Shown here: one piece after another, positions 48,158 to 59,730 of the stretch | How the letters are laid out: every line of letters starts with the position of its first letter | Numbering within the stretch: the first letter of the stretch is position 1 | Assembly (NCBI RefSeq): GCF_000204055.1 | Contig: NW_006768811.1 | Location: forward strand, 512,406-576,405 | Direction: 5' to 3' | DNA length: 64,000 nucleotides | Origin: Melampsora larici-populina 98AG31 | Lineage: Eukaryota; Basidiomycota; Pucciniomycetes; Pucciniales; Melampsoraceae | Position numbers and translations under genes: made by a program | Notes under the pieces: model-generated | What the model was told of the DNA's origin: nothing | The model's input: the letters and a program-made list of their open reading frames with translations, nothing else | Databases searched by the model: none

Positions 48158-49240
48158 AGGTTGAATCCCTTGCTCTAAGCTGCGTAGATTAATCAATCCG
48201 CATCAAACAATTTCAATTGATTCCCGTGGTGTCAGTAGGGTTTCTATTATGAGCTAAAGTTTTCCACACGGGTGATTGTTGAAGATCAAACATGTCGCGA
48301 GTGTTGGTGTTCCTGATCTCACTTGCCCACTCATCGATACTGGCTTCAGTATCAGATTGGTTGAGAAACCAATTAAGCCACAATAAAACTGATTGAGTAA
48401 CATACACACACTTCGGAATGTCAGGGTTAACAAGATTCTTTGGACAGATGCAATAAGGCTTCTTTTGATACAATCCTCTATCTTTGATTGGTCAAAAGTT
48501 GTTCCCTGCTTTGAAGAGTGTTTCACCACAAGCAGCCGATGCAATACTTGCTTTGTAGGTGCAGTACATTGGAGCATTGCGAGGGGAATACATTGTATAA
48601 CACTTTTGGCAACATATTTGTTTTGTAAGTTCCAGAATGATATTGAGTTGATTCATCAAGGTCCTGATGTCCTTAGGGATTAATTTGAGACATTGGTTGC
48701 AGTTAGGAGTTGAGCGTACTCGACAATTTGGACCAAAAAGTCCCGTGCTGTTCGACAGTTTTCTTGACTAAGTTTACACTGCAAGTGAAGCCAGACCAAG
48801 AATACAGATGCTTAACCTTAAATAAACGCATCAGTGACGGCTCCAAAGGTTTAAAACATCAAATACTTACCTTCAACCACACCCTCCGGGTCACTAGCTT
48901 GACTCTTGCTGTCACTAATGTCAGGTGTGCTCTTGATATCCTCGTCGGTATCATCTACATTCTGTTCGTCTTTGTTCAGGTTGAGTTCAGTGACTGCTGC
49001 TGACAAAGAAGCTCGTGCTTCCTCAAAATCGGTGGCTTGGTGTTTTTGTCAAGTGCGGTGTGTCACATACATTCTATTTTGAGTTTGCGAATCATCATTG
49101 GTGTAAGTATTGGTAATGCAATGAGAGCACTTGCAAACAACTAATTTGGTGAGTGGCATGGGAAGCGACGTTTAAGAGGGGAGTCAAAGAAAATCTAGAA
49201 GTGTTTTGATGGCTTCAGGCTGAAAAATGGCGGACGTCAA

Positions 49241-49636
49241 GGCTGACTTCAATGAACCCATGGCTTTCGTCAAGCCAGGGTTTGAAATTTGGTTGGCTTC
49301 AAAACGGGGCCAACCCGCGGCTCAAGTCACGTTGGCGCGAGCCCGGCAGGCGTCAGTGTTTTTCCCGCAGTGTCAGTGCTAACTGAGACACATACTAGAG
49401 TTCTGCCTTTTACCACTAGGCTACAGACGCTTGTGTTGCCAATGTTGTCACTGTGGTGGATACATGTCTCTACAATACAGCTCCTCCAGACTGCAAGTGA
49501 TTAATCATACAAGCACACTTCCAACAGCTCAACAGATGCAGTACACCTTTAAAACCTAACCCTAACCTGATTGCCCAACTCACATCCCATGCTTATTGCA
49601 CCCAATTTAAACAATGTTACCGTTAAAAAGAACAGG
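49241..49636. repeat. Right inverted arm of the large element
   Basis: Reverse complement of the left arm (blocks at 33189-33211 and 34014-34391). It starts 82 bp upstream of the Tnp2-like ATG, so it should hold that gene's promoter. It contains CCTAACCCTAACC, the complement of the left arm's telomere-like word. The TAGCCTAGTGGTAAAAGG word here resembles a tRNA A box but no full tRNA is formed. Confidence 0.75.
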
Positions 49637-50184
49637 GAAACTCTTGGGTTGGTGGAGTGTTACTTTTATTTTTCAAAATTGACCTTTCATCAATCCCACA
49701 CAATCAACACATCATCACCCAATTCAACTTTTCTATCAATAAACATGATTTCTACACCTCCAAGATCTAGTATCATTGGAAACTGGTCATTCCAAACTCT
49801 TAAACCCCGCCAATGAGCATACAAGTGGCCTTATGATCTGGAATCCAGAGGAATACAACCACAACACAGATATACCTGTTGCAGAGCAACCCCATAGTTG
49901 AGGTAACTACACAGCCAATGTACTCTGATTTACTCAAGTCTGCAGATGTTGTCAAAAATCACATTAGACACAGATATCCTGAAGGAGTAAAGTGTGTGTG
50001 AGATCCTTGAGGAATTGGGTGCAGAAGACTCCAAACCACTGGTTCACTTCACACTTTGGTCATTCTTTATCAAGTTCTCTTCAATATGAAAATGAAATTG
50101 CTCCACAATTCTATCTCACCTTTCAAAAAATTCTATTAAACTCATGAAGCCATTGGTATGGATTAAGGCAAAAGCCCATACTCT

Positions 50185-50241
50185 ATGCAAACCCATATCT
50201 TTTGGGTTTCATAAAAAGGTATGGGTCATACTGTAACTGTA
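50185..50241. repeat. Relic of a pogo-element right end
   Basis: Resembles the right end of the element at 8446-11064: AACCCATA, TTTGGGTTTC (pogo TTTGGGCTTC), AAAGGTATGGGT and a final AACTGTA occur in the same order and spacing. It looks like a decayed solo end or short derivative. Confidence 0.5.
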
Positions 50242-51426
50242 GTAACCCCTAACCAGTATGAAACCAGGACATCTTGACCCAAGACTTCAATGTCTCCATA
50301 GAAAATATCACAGACTCAATGAAACAGATCTGAGCAAGCCTTTTAAGTGAACCTTCTTGAACACAGCTCAAGATCTTTGTGAAAGACATGAATGAATTCA
50401 GAATTTTCAAAATGTTGGGTATGATGAAGAAAGAATCATTTTGCAAATACACATTTGGAATCTTTGGATCATATGAGCCATAGCTGAAGATTTCAAAAAC
50501 TTGGAAATGTTTAAGCATCAAACTTGAGTTATCAACTTGATGAACTTATGAGTGGTATGATGAGTCTGTGAACTTCTCTATTTCTTGATTTTGCATTTCA
50601 CATCCTCAAAGTCTTGGTTTATTTTTGTCTAGACTAGAACAAGTTTTGATTCTGATGTTTTTTTTTGAGTTCTCATACTTTATGATCATCTTTGAGTCAT
50701 ACACTCTTGATTATTTGTAAAACTTTTTCTTCAACTTTATGATAATTTTGTATCTACATATGTACATTGAAAAAAACTAAAAACTTGTCAAGAAGACTAC
50801 TTCATGAGTGGAATAGCAGGACTAGGAAATATGCACCAAAATTTGTTTTCAGTTCATGGGCTCTACACCACACATCACTTCTTGTCTCAAGTTGCCGAGC
50901 ACTTCAACAGATGCACATGGGCTAGGGCCATTGAACGAGCCTGCTTCAAGGCCCTTCACTTCACCCAATTCGGCGTCAAATGGCTCGGCACATTTTTTTG
51001 GGGACGTCCGATCTTACGCCTGTTTTTGGCTGTTACATTCAAACATCTCGCGAAGTCTGGGTGCTATGAGGCTTAGAGGTAGCTTAAATGAAAGCCATCA
51101 TTCTCATGCACATTTTGCACCACTGTAGGAGCTATCGAAGTGCAGTTTCGCTGCCGAAAACCTCTCCAACAAAAAGGTCGATATTCTCGGTCCCGGTACA
51201 CACCTCCTCAGGCGTATTCTTGGGACTTGAGTATTTAGCCGATTGATAAGATCCGAATTCGAGATTTGCGAGACTTGATTTACAGATCTCATTCCGATTT
51301 GTTTGTTTGATGAATCATAAATACATACTTAATGAGTTCTTGGATCAAACTATGATGTAGGTTGCTGAGTTTTATCGAAAGTCAAAAGTGATGAGCTGAA
51401 TGGTTTGACTGAAGAAAGTTAAAGGT

Positions 51427-51663
51427 TTGAATGAAGATGAATTTACTAGATGGAAGGGTACAAGTGTTCGAAGGAGGCTTTGTAAAAGGTTTCAGCGTGC
51501 TTGGGTTTTAAAGAGTCTGAGTTATGTAAGATGGTTTTCTAGTCTTGATTTACTTTATGATTTTGAGAAAGCTCGGACTGAGTTCTTTGGAAGATTCGAT
51601 GAATTGTGTGATCAATCAGTGATTGCAATTTGTTTTTCATTTTCATTTTCGTTTTCGTCATAA
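51427..51663 (+). other. Coding-like fragment, no start
   Basis: An open frame of about 78 codons with protein-like composition (basic and aromatic residues, for example RRRLCKRFQRAWVLKSLSY) and no ATG. It ends in an FSFSFSFS simple repeat. It could be the last exon of a lost gene or chance. I recognise no family. Confidence 0.2.
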
Positions 51664-52255
51664 GAATTCAAACCAAGCTTGGTTGATTGATTGATTCTTA
51701 GAACCCTCGTCGTTCATCATCTTGTCTCTCTGTCTCAGTAGAATTGTTGGTGTGCATGTGTGTGTTAAGGGTACTACTTCAACTTGAGTGTTTTTTTTTT
51801 TCTAAATGAAAGATTATTGAAGATCAATTTGAAAATTTGATGATTTTGTTTACACTCTGTCTTTAAACTTTTCCAATTAAATTTCACTACACTTTACTTT
51901 TTTTTTCTTCTAAACTCAATTTAACCAATACACCACCACTCAAGACTCAAACTTGATTTTTTTTTCACAGTATTTTTGGTTGATTTGAATTTAACCAGTT
52001 TTTCATTTTACACTTAGACCAACGCTTTCACTTACTTTTCTCTTTCTCTTTCTTTCTTTCTTTTTCTCTCTCTATCTCTGTGTGTGTGTGTCTGTGTGTT
52101 TTTCTCTGTCTCTTTACTCGGTCTAGTTTGCTGTTATTGTTTTTTTTTTTTTTTTGATTTTTGATTATTCATCTTTAAAGTTCTCTCTCTCTCTCAAATT
52201 CAATCAAATCATCTCTTCTTCAAATTCAATCAATCGAGTTTAAATCTCAATCAAG

Positions 52256-55200
52256 ATGAACTCAGAACAACAACAACAACAACAACAACAACAAGACCAC
52301 CATCAAGAATCAACTCAATCATCTTCAAATCATCATCATCATCATCAACACTCAAACTCATTACCTAAAACTCATCAAAACCCAATCAAATCTGAACTTA
52401 CCATTCCACCTTACAATCCATCTAAAAAGAATCATCATTCATCTCAATCTCAACAACAACAACAACATCATCATCATCAATCTAACTCAACTCGTCCTAG
52501 ACCTGTCACCACTGCCATCACACCTGTCTCTTCTAACAATCCTAATCATCAAACTGTAAGTCAAATCTAATCTTTCATTGTCTTTCTTCATCAGCATCTT
52601 CACTGACTAAAACTGGATCTCCTCCTACTTCTTTAACCATTGCTTCATTTCACTTTCTATCATCTATCTCTTACTAAAAAACAACCACTTATATCCAATC
52701 TATCTACATCCTACAATCATCTATCTTTCATCTTAATCTGTCTCTCTCTTTCATTCTCTGCGTGTGCGTGTGCGTGTGCATGTGCGTTGTGTGTGTACTA
52801 AAAACAAATGATGTGTCAAAATTGTGTCATGTTTGGATTTTGAATGTTGTTGGACCATGAATCGATGATTCCCACCCGAACTGAAAACCAAAACTCATCC
52901 ATCAAAACATAAAAATTCAAATCCAATTGATTTCTTCAATTTCAATTCAATTCAAACTTCAAATCATTCATTCTTTCTTCATTCTTTTCTTCAATCTCAA
53001 TCTCAAATCTCATTCGATTTCACTTCTTCCCTTTTTCTTTCCGTCTTCCAAATCAAACCTTAGCAATCTCGAAATCATCTACCACCCAACATGCCAGTTC
53101 CTGCTACACCTTCGAATCGTAATCGAGCATCTCATCAAATTCAAACTTCAAACACTTTACCAAACACTTCAACAGATGAAAACTCATCTCAATCCAACTC
53201 ACTCAGTATGGTCGGACCTTCTCATCCAATGCCACGTCAAAGAATCTATTTCGGTCCTTATCTCTTACTTCAAACACTCGTCGGTCTCATCCTTTCTCCA
53301 TCAATCCTCATCACCTTCATCTAACATCTTTTTTCTTTTTGCTCTTCTCTTGGAATAGGGTGAAGGTGAATTTGGAAAAGTTAAATTAGGTGTTCATTCC
53401 TCACCAGACAGATGGGGTGAAGAAGTAGCCATCAAACTTATCAAACGTGGAAATGTAGATACTCAAGCTAGAATGATCAAGGTTGCTAGAGAAATCGATG
53501 TTTTGAAATTGGTCAAACATCCTAATATCGTTCGATTATATGATGTGATTGAAACTGAAAAATATATTGGAATCGTATTGGAATATGCTTCTGGTTTGAT
53601 TCTTTTCTCTATTTTCAATCCGTCTTCTTTCTTACTGATTTTCTTTTTTTTCGGGGCGTTTTGGTTTCTTTAGGTGGTGAACTCTTTGATCATATCTTGG
53701 CTCATCGTTATTTAAAAGAAAAAGACGCGTCCAAATTATTTGCTCAACTTATTTCGGGTGTCACTTATCTTCATGCTAAGAAAATCGTTCATAGGGATTT
53801 AAAACTTGAGAATTTACTTTTAGATAGGAATCGGAACATTATCATCACGGATTTTGGGTTTGCTAATCGGTTTGAGGATCGATCGAATGATTTGATGGCC
53901 ACTTCTTGTGGTTCACCTTGTTATGCGGCTCCTGAACTGGTCGTACAAGACGGTCGATACGTTGGTAGTCAAGTGGATGTTTGGTCTTGTGGTGTGATTC
54001 TATATGCTATGTTGGCCGGTTATCTTCCTTTCGATGACGATCCTTCCAACCCAGACGGCGATAACATCAATTTACTTTACAAGTATATCATCAACACCCC
54101 GCTCAGCTTTCCTGAATGGATCACTGATCAACCCAAAGATTTACTCTTGAGAATGCTCGTACCTGATCCTTTGAAGCGCTGTGCGCTTTCGGAAGTCACT
54201 TCTCATCCATGGCTAGCTAAATACGCTCATCTCTTTGATCGCTCAATTGAAGAACTCGAATTGATTTCAGAAGATAATGAACAACAGAAACGGATGGCAT
54301 TACAGGCTCAGAGACAGGCTATGGCCGCTAACAATGGTCGGGGTGGAAGTGGAGCGACATCAGGTGATTCGATGGGTCGTAGTCAAAGTGCAGCTCATCC
54401 TTCTGGTATTTCGGGTCGAGCACGTGCTCATCAGAGTGCCATGGTGGTTCCTACGACGTCTAGTGTGGCAGAGAGCGAGTTTGTTCAATCTCCGAGTGCT
54501 TATCAACAGCAACGTCAACAATCTACTACGTCAGGCTCAACTTCGACTGTCACTCACTTGCAACCTACTCCTCAACCTACAGCACCGACATCGAAGACCA
54601 GAAGAGCTCAAGCTCAATCAGCCATGGTCATTCCAACTAGTACGACTCGTCAAAACAAAGAGAATGAAGTTCTGGCCGGTATGGAAGATGTTCATAATGC
54701 TCATGGGGCTGATCACAAGAAGCCTGTCGAACTGGTTAATGATGGCGAGGAAATCGCTTCAGGAACCAAGGACGCGAGTAAGAAACGTAAAGTTAATGCA
54801 GCTGGTGTTACACCTGGCTCAAACCAACAACGATACACTGTTCAAGTCGAATATAGCGCAACACCTAGTCCAGATTCTCGAGCAAAGGGTAAAGCAGTTG
54901 AACGAGTTGGAGAAGATGGTATGGTAGAAACGAGAGAGGATGAAGCTCTTCAAACACCCAAGACGACTCACCGTCCATCTCGTCCAACAAACGAAGACAC
55001 ACCTATTGCTCGAGAGGCTCGTGATGTGGTACAAGAGAGTACACCTCCACCTAATCGAACGACTAGGTCATCTAACACTAGTGCTAATCCGGTTATCAAT
55101 GTTACTCAACCACTTGCTGGAAAAGAAAATGAAGCTCAAAAATCGGCTCATTTACCTTTCCCTTCACCACCCATTGGATCAAAGACCATAACTATGATTG

Positions 55201-57198
55201 GAGGACAATCAAATCAAGCGTAAGTGTCGGGTTTTCTCGCGCTTTATTCAGTTGATACAAACTGACTGACTCTCTCTTTTTCTTAGGCCTGCTGGAAAGC
55301 CAACTCACACCAATGTGGAAGGTATCATTGCGGCAGAATCAGCTGCATCGAAGAAGGACAGTCGACATCGAAAAGGAATGTCGACCGATCGATTCTTATC
55401 ACGTTTACTTGGTTCGAGCCAACAAGGTAATGGCAACAGTGCGATCCCACCGTTACCTCCACAACCACCTCCCAGTGCATTGAAGAAGCCTACTGGCTAT
55501 AGTGCTGTAGCTAATGCATCTAAGAATACTAGACGAAAGGCTCTCAGTATGGTAGTTGAACCATTGAGTGGGAAGATTCCAGGAACAAGTTCGGCTAATC
55601 GAGCCAATAGGAAATCAGCCAAGGTTGTACCTCCTTCGCCTGGAACGGTTACCAGTCCTACATCATCGAATGCATCCAATGATCCATCAAGGAGACCTCG
55701 ACGTGGTAGTACTATGGTACCTGGTTCATCTGAAAGTACTCGACATAATCGAAGGATGACATTAGCAGGAAGTTCGAAGAAAGATGGCACACATGGTCAA
55801 TTAGTGATTTCGAGTCCTGTTTTGATCAATCCTCAACCACAAACTCCGATCAGTCCATCTACTCAAATCCTTGGTGAAGAGACTGTAGTAGTTGATGAGA
55901 GAGGTTTATCGGGATCACCTAACTGGAGTCAACATACGGCTGCAGGCAATAGCACTTCTCATCTCAGTTCTAGTTCATCTAAGGCTAAGAGGGTGATGGA
56001 TTGGTTTAGGTTCAAGAGTTTGAATACTAGTACGACGAGTACTAATACGACGGTGATGAATTCTAATCCAACTAATTATGAAGAAAGTGTGATTCCTCCG
56101 ACTCCGTTTATGACGGATTTTGATGAACGTAGGAAGAATGGAGAATCGGTGGTAGGTAATTCTGGTAATGTGAATCAAATCAACACTTCTTCCAAGAATA
56201 CTACTAAACCGGTGGCTAGTAATAGTAGTTTGAGTACTAGAGATGTTCAAACTACTGGAGATGAATCTGCGGTTTTGGTATGTAATTTCTTTGCCATTTC
56301 TCTGGAACGGTTTGAGAACTAATGATTGGGTTTTTCCATTTGATATTCATAGGTTCAGAACAATACAACAAGATCTACATCAGTGAATGTGCCACCACAA
56401 ACTACACCGTTTAATGATTCGAAATTAAAATTACATCATGGAGCGATTGATCAGAATGCGATTTCATCCATCTCACCACCTTTGATTATGTTTCAATTAA
56501 AGAAGATCTTATGGGAATTAGGAATCGAAGTGACAGAAGAGAATTCGATGAAATTAAAAGCGATGAGAAGATCCAAGAAAAAGGTAGTCGCTAGTCTTGG
56601 ATTAGGTGTTTTTGAAGCTTTACAACAACAACAACAACAACAACAGAGTGGTGGGACTACTTCGGGTTCATCTTCTATTGGTGTACCTCCTTTACATGGT
56701 CCTAATGGTGGTGGTAGTAGTGGGGGTGGTGGGTTTAAGTCAATCTTTAATAGGAAAGCTTCGGGAATGTCTGTTTCGGGAATTATTGATCAGATTGGAA
56801 GTGTGGGTAGTGGGAATGGATCGAATGAACTTCAACCTTTACCGGCTTATTCTGATGATCCATCAGTAGATAGTGGTGATGATGTTAGATTTAGTAAGTA
56901 GTAGTCCCTTGTTTGTTTGAGGAATTCTTTTGATTGATGTGTTTTTTTTCGTGTAAAAAAAGCTGTGGAGATTACTAAGTTGCGAGGTTTGAATGGGCTT
57001 TATGCTGTGGATATTAAACGATTGAAAGGATCGTTGTGGAGTTTTAAGTATTTGTGAGTTTGAGATTGATGTTTGGAGTGGATTTTGAAGTTGAGGGTTT
57101 ACTGATTGTTTTTTCTTTTGGGATTTCTTAGGTATTTACAAATCTTGGAAAAAGCTGAGTTAGGTGGTGGTGGTGGTGGGGGTGCGATTGGAGTATGA
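52256..57198 (+). CDS. KIN4: KIN4-type serine/threonine protein kinase with KA1-like C-terminus
   Basis: Eight inferred exons: 52256-52555, 53064-53279, 53359-53593, 53674-55219, 55287-56277, 56353-56893, 56963-57053 and 57132-57198, giving 1328 residues. The N-terminus has poly-Gln and poly-His runs. The kinase domain (about residues 165-440) has [12 protein letters not shown], the VAIKLI lysine, [11 protein letters not shown] and [10 protein letters not shown]. The insert [20 protein letters not shown] is typical of the KIN4 group of SNF1/AMPK-like kinases. A long Ser/Thr-rich spacer follows. The end ([20 protein letters not shown], then [18 protein letters not shown]) looks like a KA1 membrane-binding domain. 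KIN4 in budding yeast acts in the spindle-position checkpoint; the role here is inferred. A full catalytic set is present, so it should be active. Confidence 0.88.
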
Positions 57199-57991
57199 AG
57201 AATGAAATGAGGATGATTTTTGGATGATCATGGACGGTTTCTTTTTTTGGGTTAGATATTATGGATGGATGGAATCAGAATGAGAAGAACATGTGTGGGG
57301 GGTGAGGTTTAAACTGTTCACCCTTCAGTAGTAGTAGTAGTAGTAGTAGTAGTTTTTTTTTTTGATTTTTTTTTTCTTCGTTTACATCTGGGAAATTGAT
57401 TCATCAAGTCTTTGTTTTTTTTTTCTGTCATCGTTTCTTTTTTTCATTTTTTTCATGATCTCTTTTTTTGTTCTTTTGTTATATAGCTATGCACTTCTTT
57501 GATTCACTTTTTCTCATTTTTTTTCTTTAACATCTTCTTTACATACATACACGAGAATAAGAAAATCGGTTCTTCTTTTTCTTTTCTACTTTTCTACTTT
57601 TTTGATTTTTTCTTTTTCTTTTCTTTGTGTTTTTTTGTTAGTATTAATGAAGATGAAGAAAAAAAATATGTTTTTTTTGTATGTATGTTTTTTTGGTTTT
57701 GGTTTAATTCACTCGCTATACAAACTCTTTTTTGTTTTTTGCTCTTTTTAGATTTTTTTCTTTTCTGATTTTTCTTTCTGATTTTTGATTTCCTGATTTT
57801 TGATTTCCTGATTTTTGATTTTGGTTTTTGATTTGATGATTTGGTTTGGTTATCTTTGATTTTTGGTTATTTTTATCATTTAATATGAGACTTGATTTTT
57901 TTTTTGTTGACTTTTTTTTCTTGATGATGATGATTTTCTTTTTTGTTCAAAGAGAAAGAGTAAGAAGTAAGAGAGAGATAGAGAGAAAGAG
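57199..57991. other. 3' flank of the kinase gene, T-rich
   Basis: Very T-rich with many TTTTT and GATTTT runs, as in a 3' UTR and terminator region, then purine-rich (GAGAGA) before the Harbinger insertion. No gene seen. Confidence 0.55.
57327..57353 (+). repeat. (AGT)9 microsatellite
   Basis: Nine AGT units in the likely 3' UTR of the kinase gene. Confidence 0.95.
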
Positions 57992-58197
57992 TAAGAGCGC
58001 GTTCACTTAGCCTGGTTTCCTAGAACGCGATTTCTAGGTGACCACTTTTCTACATGTAGAAAAGTGATTTTTGTGAAAAAAAAATGAAATCTTGTTTCCA
58101 TGACAGAAAGAGCAAAAGAAGACGGTAAACGGTGTTCGTTTTGATGGTCATTAAGCACATCAAACATGGTTGGTGGTACAAACAACCAACAACCATC

Positions 58198-59482
58198 ATG
58201 TCTGATTCCTCCACTTCCACGAGGTCCTCAGCCTCTTCTCGAAACCCATTTGACCTCCTCAAATTTGTCCTTCAAGCTGGAAAGGACTTTCTTGCCTCAT
58301 TAAAGACCGAGAAGATACCCTGTCGAACTTCAAAACTCCGCGGAAATCAATATACGAAAGAAGTTCTTGAGGGGAGTGATGTACGGTTTCGAGAGATTTG
58401 TCGGATGGATAAGCTGGCTTTCAAGGGCTTGATGAAAGCCCTTGAATACAAACTCATCATCTACCGCAAGCGAAGTGTGACGGCCGAAGAACGTGCCATG
58501 ATTTTCTTATATATATCGTCGGCAACTCTGGAACCAATCGAACCGCTGGAGAACGATTCCAACGCTCCGGAGCTACGATCAGCAAATACTTCCAGGAGGT
58601 CTTGAATGCGATTGTTTCTTTACAATCTATTTATATTGTTCAACCCACCTCCAACGAGATATGTCCAAAACAAATTCGAAACAACCCTCGGCTGTTCCCT
58701 TACTTCGAGAAATGTGTGGGTGCCATTGATGGCACCCACATCCCATGCATTGTACCTCCGGATCGTCAACCGGCACATCGAAACCGCAAAGGAGACTTAA
58801 GCCAAAATGTATTGGCAGGCTGCTCCTTCAACATGCTCTTTACCTTTGTCTACGCGGGGTTGGAAGGCTCTTACGCTGATGCTCGAGTGCTACATTGAGC
58901 ACTCGAGGAAGAGCGATTCATTGTACCAGAAGGTAGATTTGTTTTCTTACAATTAAATCCATTTGATGAACTTGCTGATTTGTTTCCTTACCTCCAGATC
59001 GCTTCTATGTAGCTGATGCTGGGTATGCAAATGTTCCGGGGTTTCTTACACCCTTTCGATTGGTACGATACCATCTAAAGGAGTGGAAGAACTCTGGATT
59101 GACGCCACAGACCCCTAAAGAACTCTATAACCATGGGCATTCTGCTCTTCGAATCATCATAAAAAGGATCTTTGGCGTCTCAAAGATGAGATTTCCAATA
59201 CTTGCCATGATGCCGTCTTATTCTTACAAGACTCAAGTGAAGATAGTGGTTGCTTGTTGTATATTACATAATTTAATCAAAATCGAGTCAGGAGAAGATG
59301 ACTTTTACAAAGAATACACCATCAAAGAAATATTAGAATCAAGGCTCGCACATGATGATGAGCCAGATTGGACTGAACCTACCCTTCAACAATGTAATAG
59401 AGCCAATGAGCAGCGAGAATCACTTGCTCAATGGATGTTTGACGACTATATTAAAGCACCTGTGGCTCGTCGACGTGTTTAA
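58198..59482 (+). pseudogene. Harbinger (HARBI1-like) transposase, broken
   Basis: ATG 58198 (MSDSSTSTRSS). The N-terminal region includes RFREICRMDKLAFKGLMKAL and RSVTAEERAMIFLYIS. Near 58525 the frame shifts by one base, and homology resumes as GNSGTNRTAGERFQRSGATI. First catalytic Asp in GAIDGTHIP; TGA at 58896-58898 (ARVLH-stop-ALEEERF, probably from CGA); an intron of about 70 bp; second Asp in YVADAGYAN. Where the family has the catalytic Glu (IER-FG), this copy reads IIKRIFGVSKMRF, so Glu is replaced by Lys. Three independent lesions make it dead. It normally cuts transposon ends together with the Myb-like partner. Confidence 0.85.
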
Positions 59483-59730
59483 ACTGCTTGTTCTCATTCA
59501 TATGTTTAAAACCTGATATTTTCGTTTACTGTTGTACCATTCAAAAGTGTAATACATTATCATTATCTGCATTACTCATGTACCATTTGCAACTATAATG
59601 TATGTTTTGTTTTGTCTAAAAATATAGGTAATGACTAAAAACAGATCAATAGAAACAATATGAAAAACGATTTGAACAAAGGATACATTGATCAATTAAT
59701 TATTTAACCTATAGATACATCAGTTGATTC

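Larger units (their letters stand above)
43943..49159 (-). pseudogene. Tnp2-like (CACTA/EnSpm-type) transposase, broken and invaded
   Basis: ATG at 49159 opens MPLTKLVVCKCSHCITNTY, a zinc-binding type N-terminus, then an acidic stretch. Further exons carry SIDEWASEIRNTNTRDMFDL (about 48300), VVNLYVDWFNPRGNKITGKK (about 46330-46390), GRLVCVRLLTLIGDIVAVHE (about 45750) and VPIGIMHNWLEGVLQHHVRH (about 45430). ALHIPDMMKYWGPL and GKRINGLLQKFKTN follow (about 44780-44880). This order matches basidiomycete Tnp2-family transposases. Breaks: TGA at 49049-49051, TGA at 45666-45668, and a 1.1 kb element at 46415-47504. A long intron-like stretch holds an AT microsatellite. The central exons are too decayed for me to place exactly. 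Confidence 0.75.
33189..49636. mobile_element. Large composite DNA transposon with inverted arms, invaded by several other elements
   Basis: The outer ends match in inverted orientation. Left from about 33189 (CTGTTATTTTTAATGGTAAC, continuing at 34014 after an insertion) pairs with right 49636 downward (CTGTTCTTTTTAACGGTAAC). The blocks keep the same order on both arms: ATTGTTTAAATTGGG, GGTTAGGGTTAGG, then a block of about 130 bp reaching to 34391 and 49241. Just inside lie two convergent genes, a rust repeat-family protein (ATG 40907) and a Tnp2-like transposase (ATG 49159). Subtracting the nested elements leaves roughly 7.5 kb. The Tnp2 homology suggests CACTA/EnSpm relatives, but I do not see CACTA ends or a clean target duplication. 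The alternative is two independent inverted copies of one repeat. Confidence 0.6.
49637..52255. other. Intergenic between the transposon nest and the kinase gene
   Basis: No supported gene. It contains a pogo-end relic (50185-50241) and a coding-like fragment (51427-51663). From about 51890 it becomes strongly pyrimidine-rich (CTTT, TCTC and TGTG runs), which fits the 5' UTR and promoter of the kinase gene. Confidence 0.5.

Noticed and set aside
50804..51128. Two overlapping frames of about 90 codons
   Set aside because: Two frames of similar length overlap, and neither has recognisable motifs or splice context. I could not decide between them and call neither.
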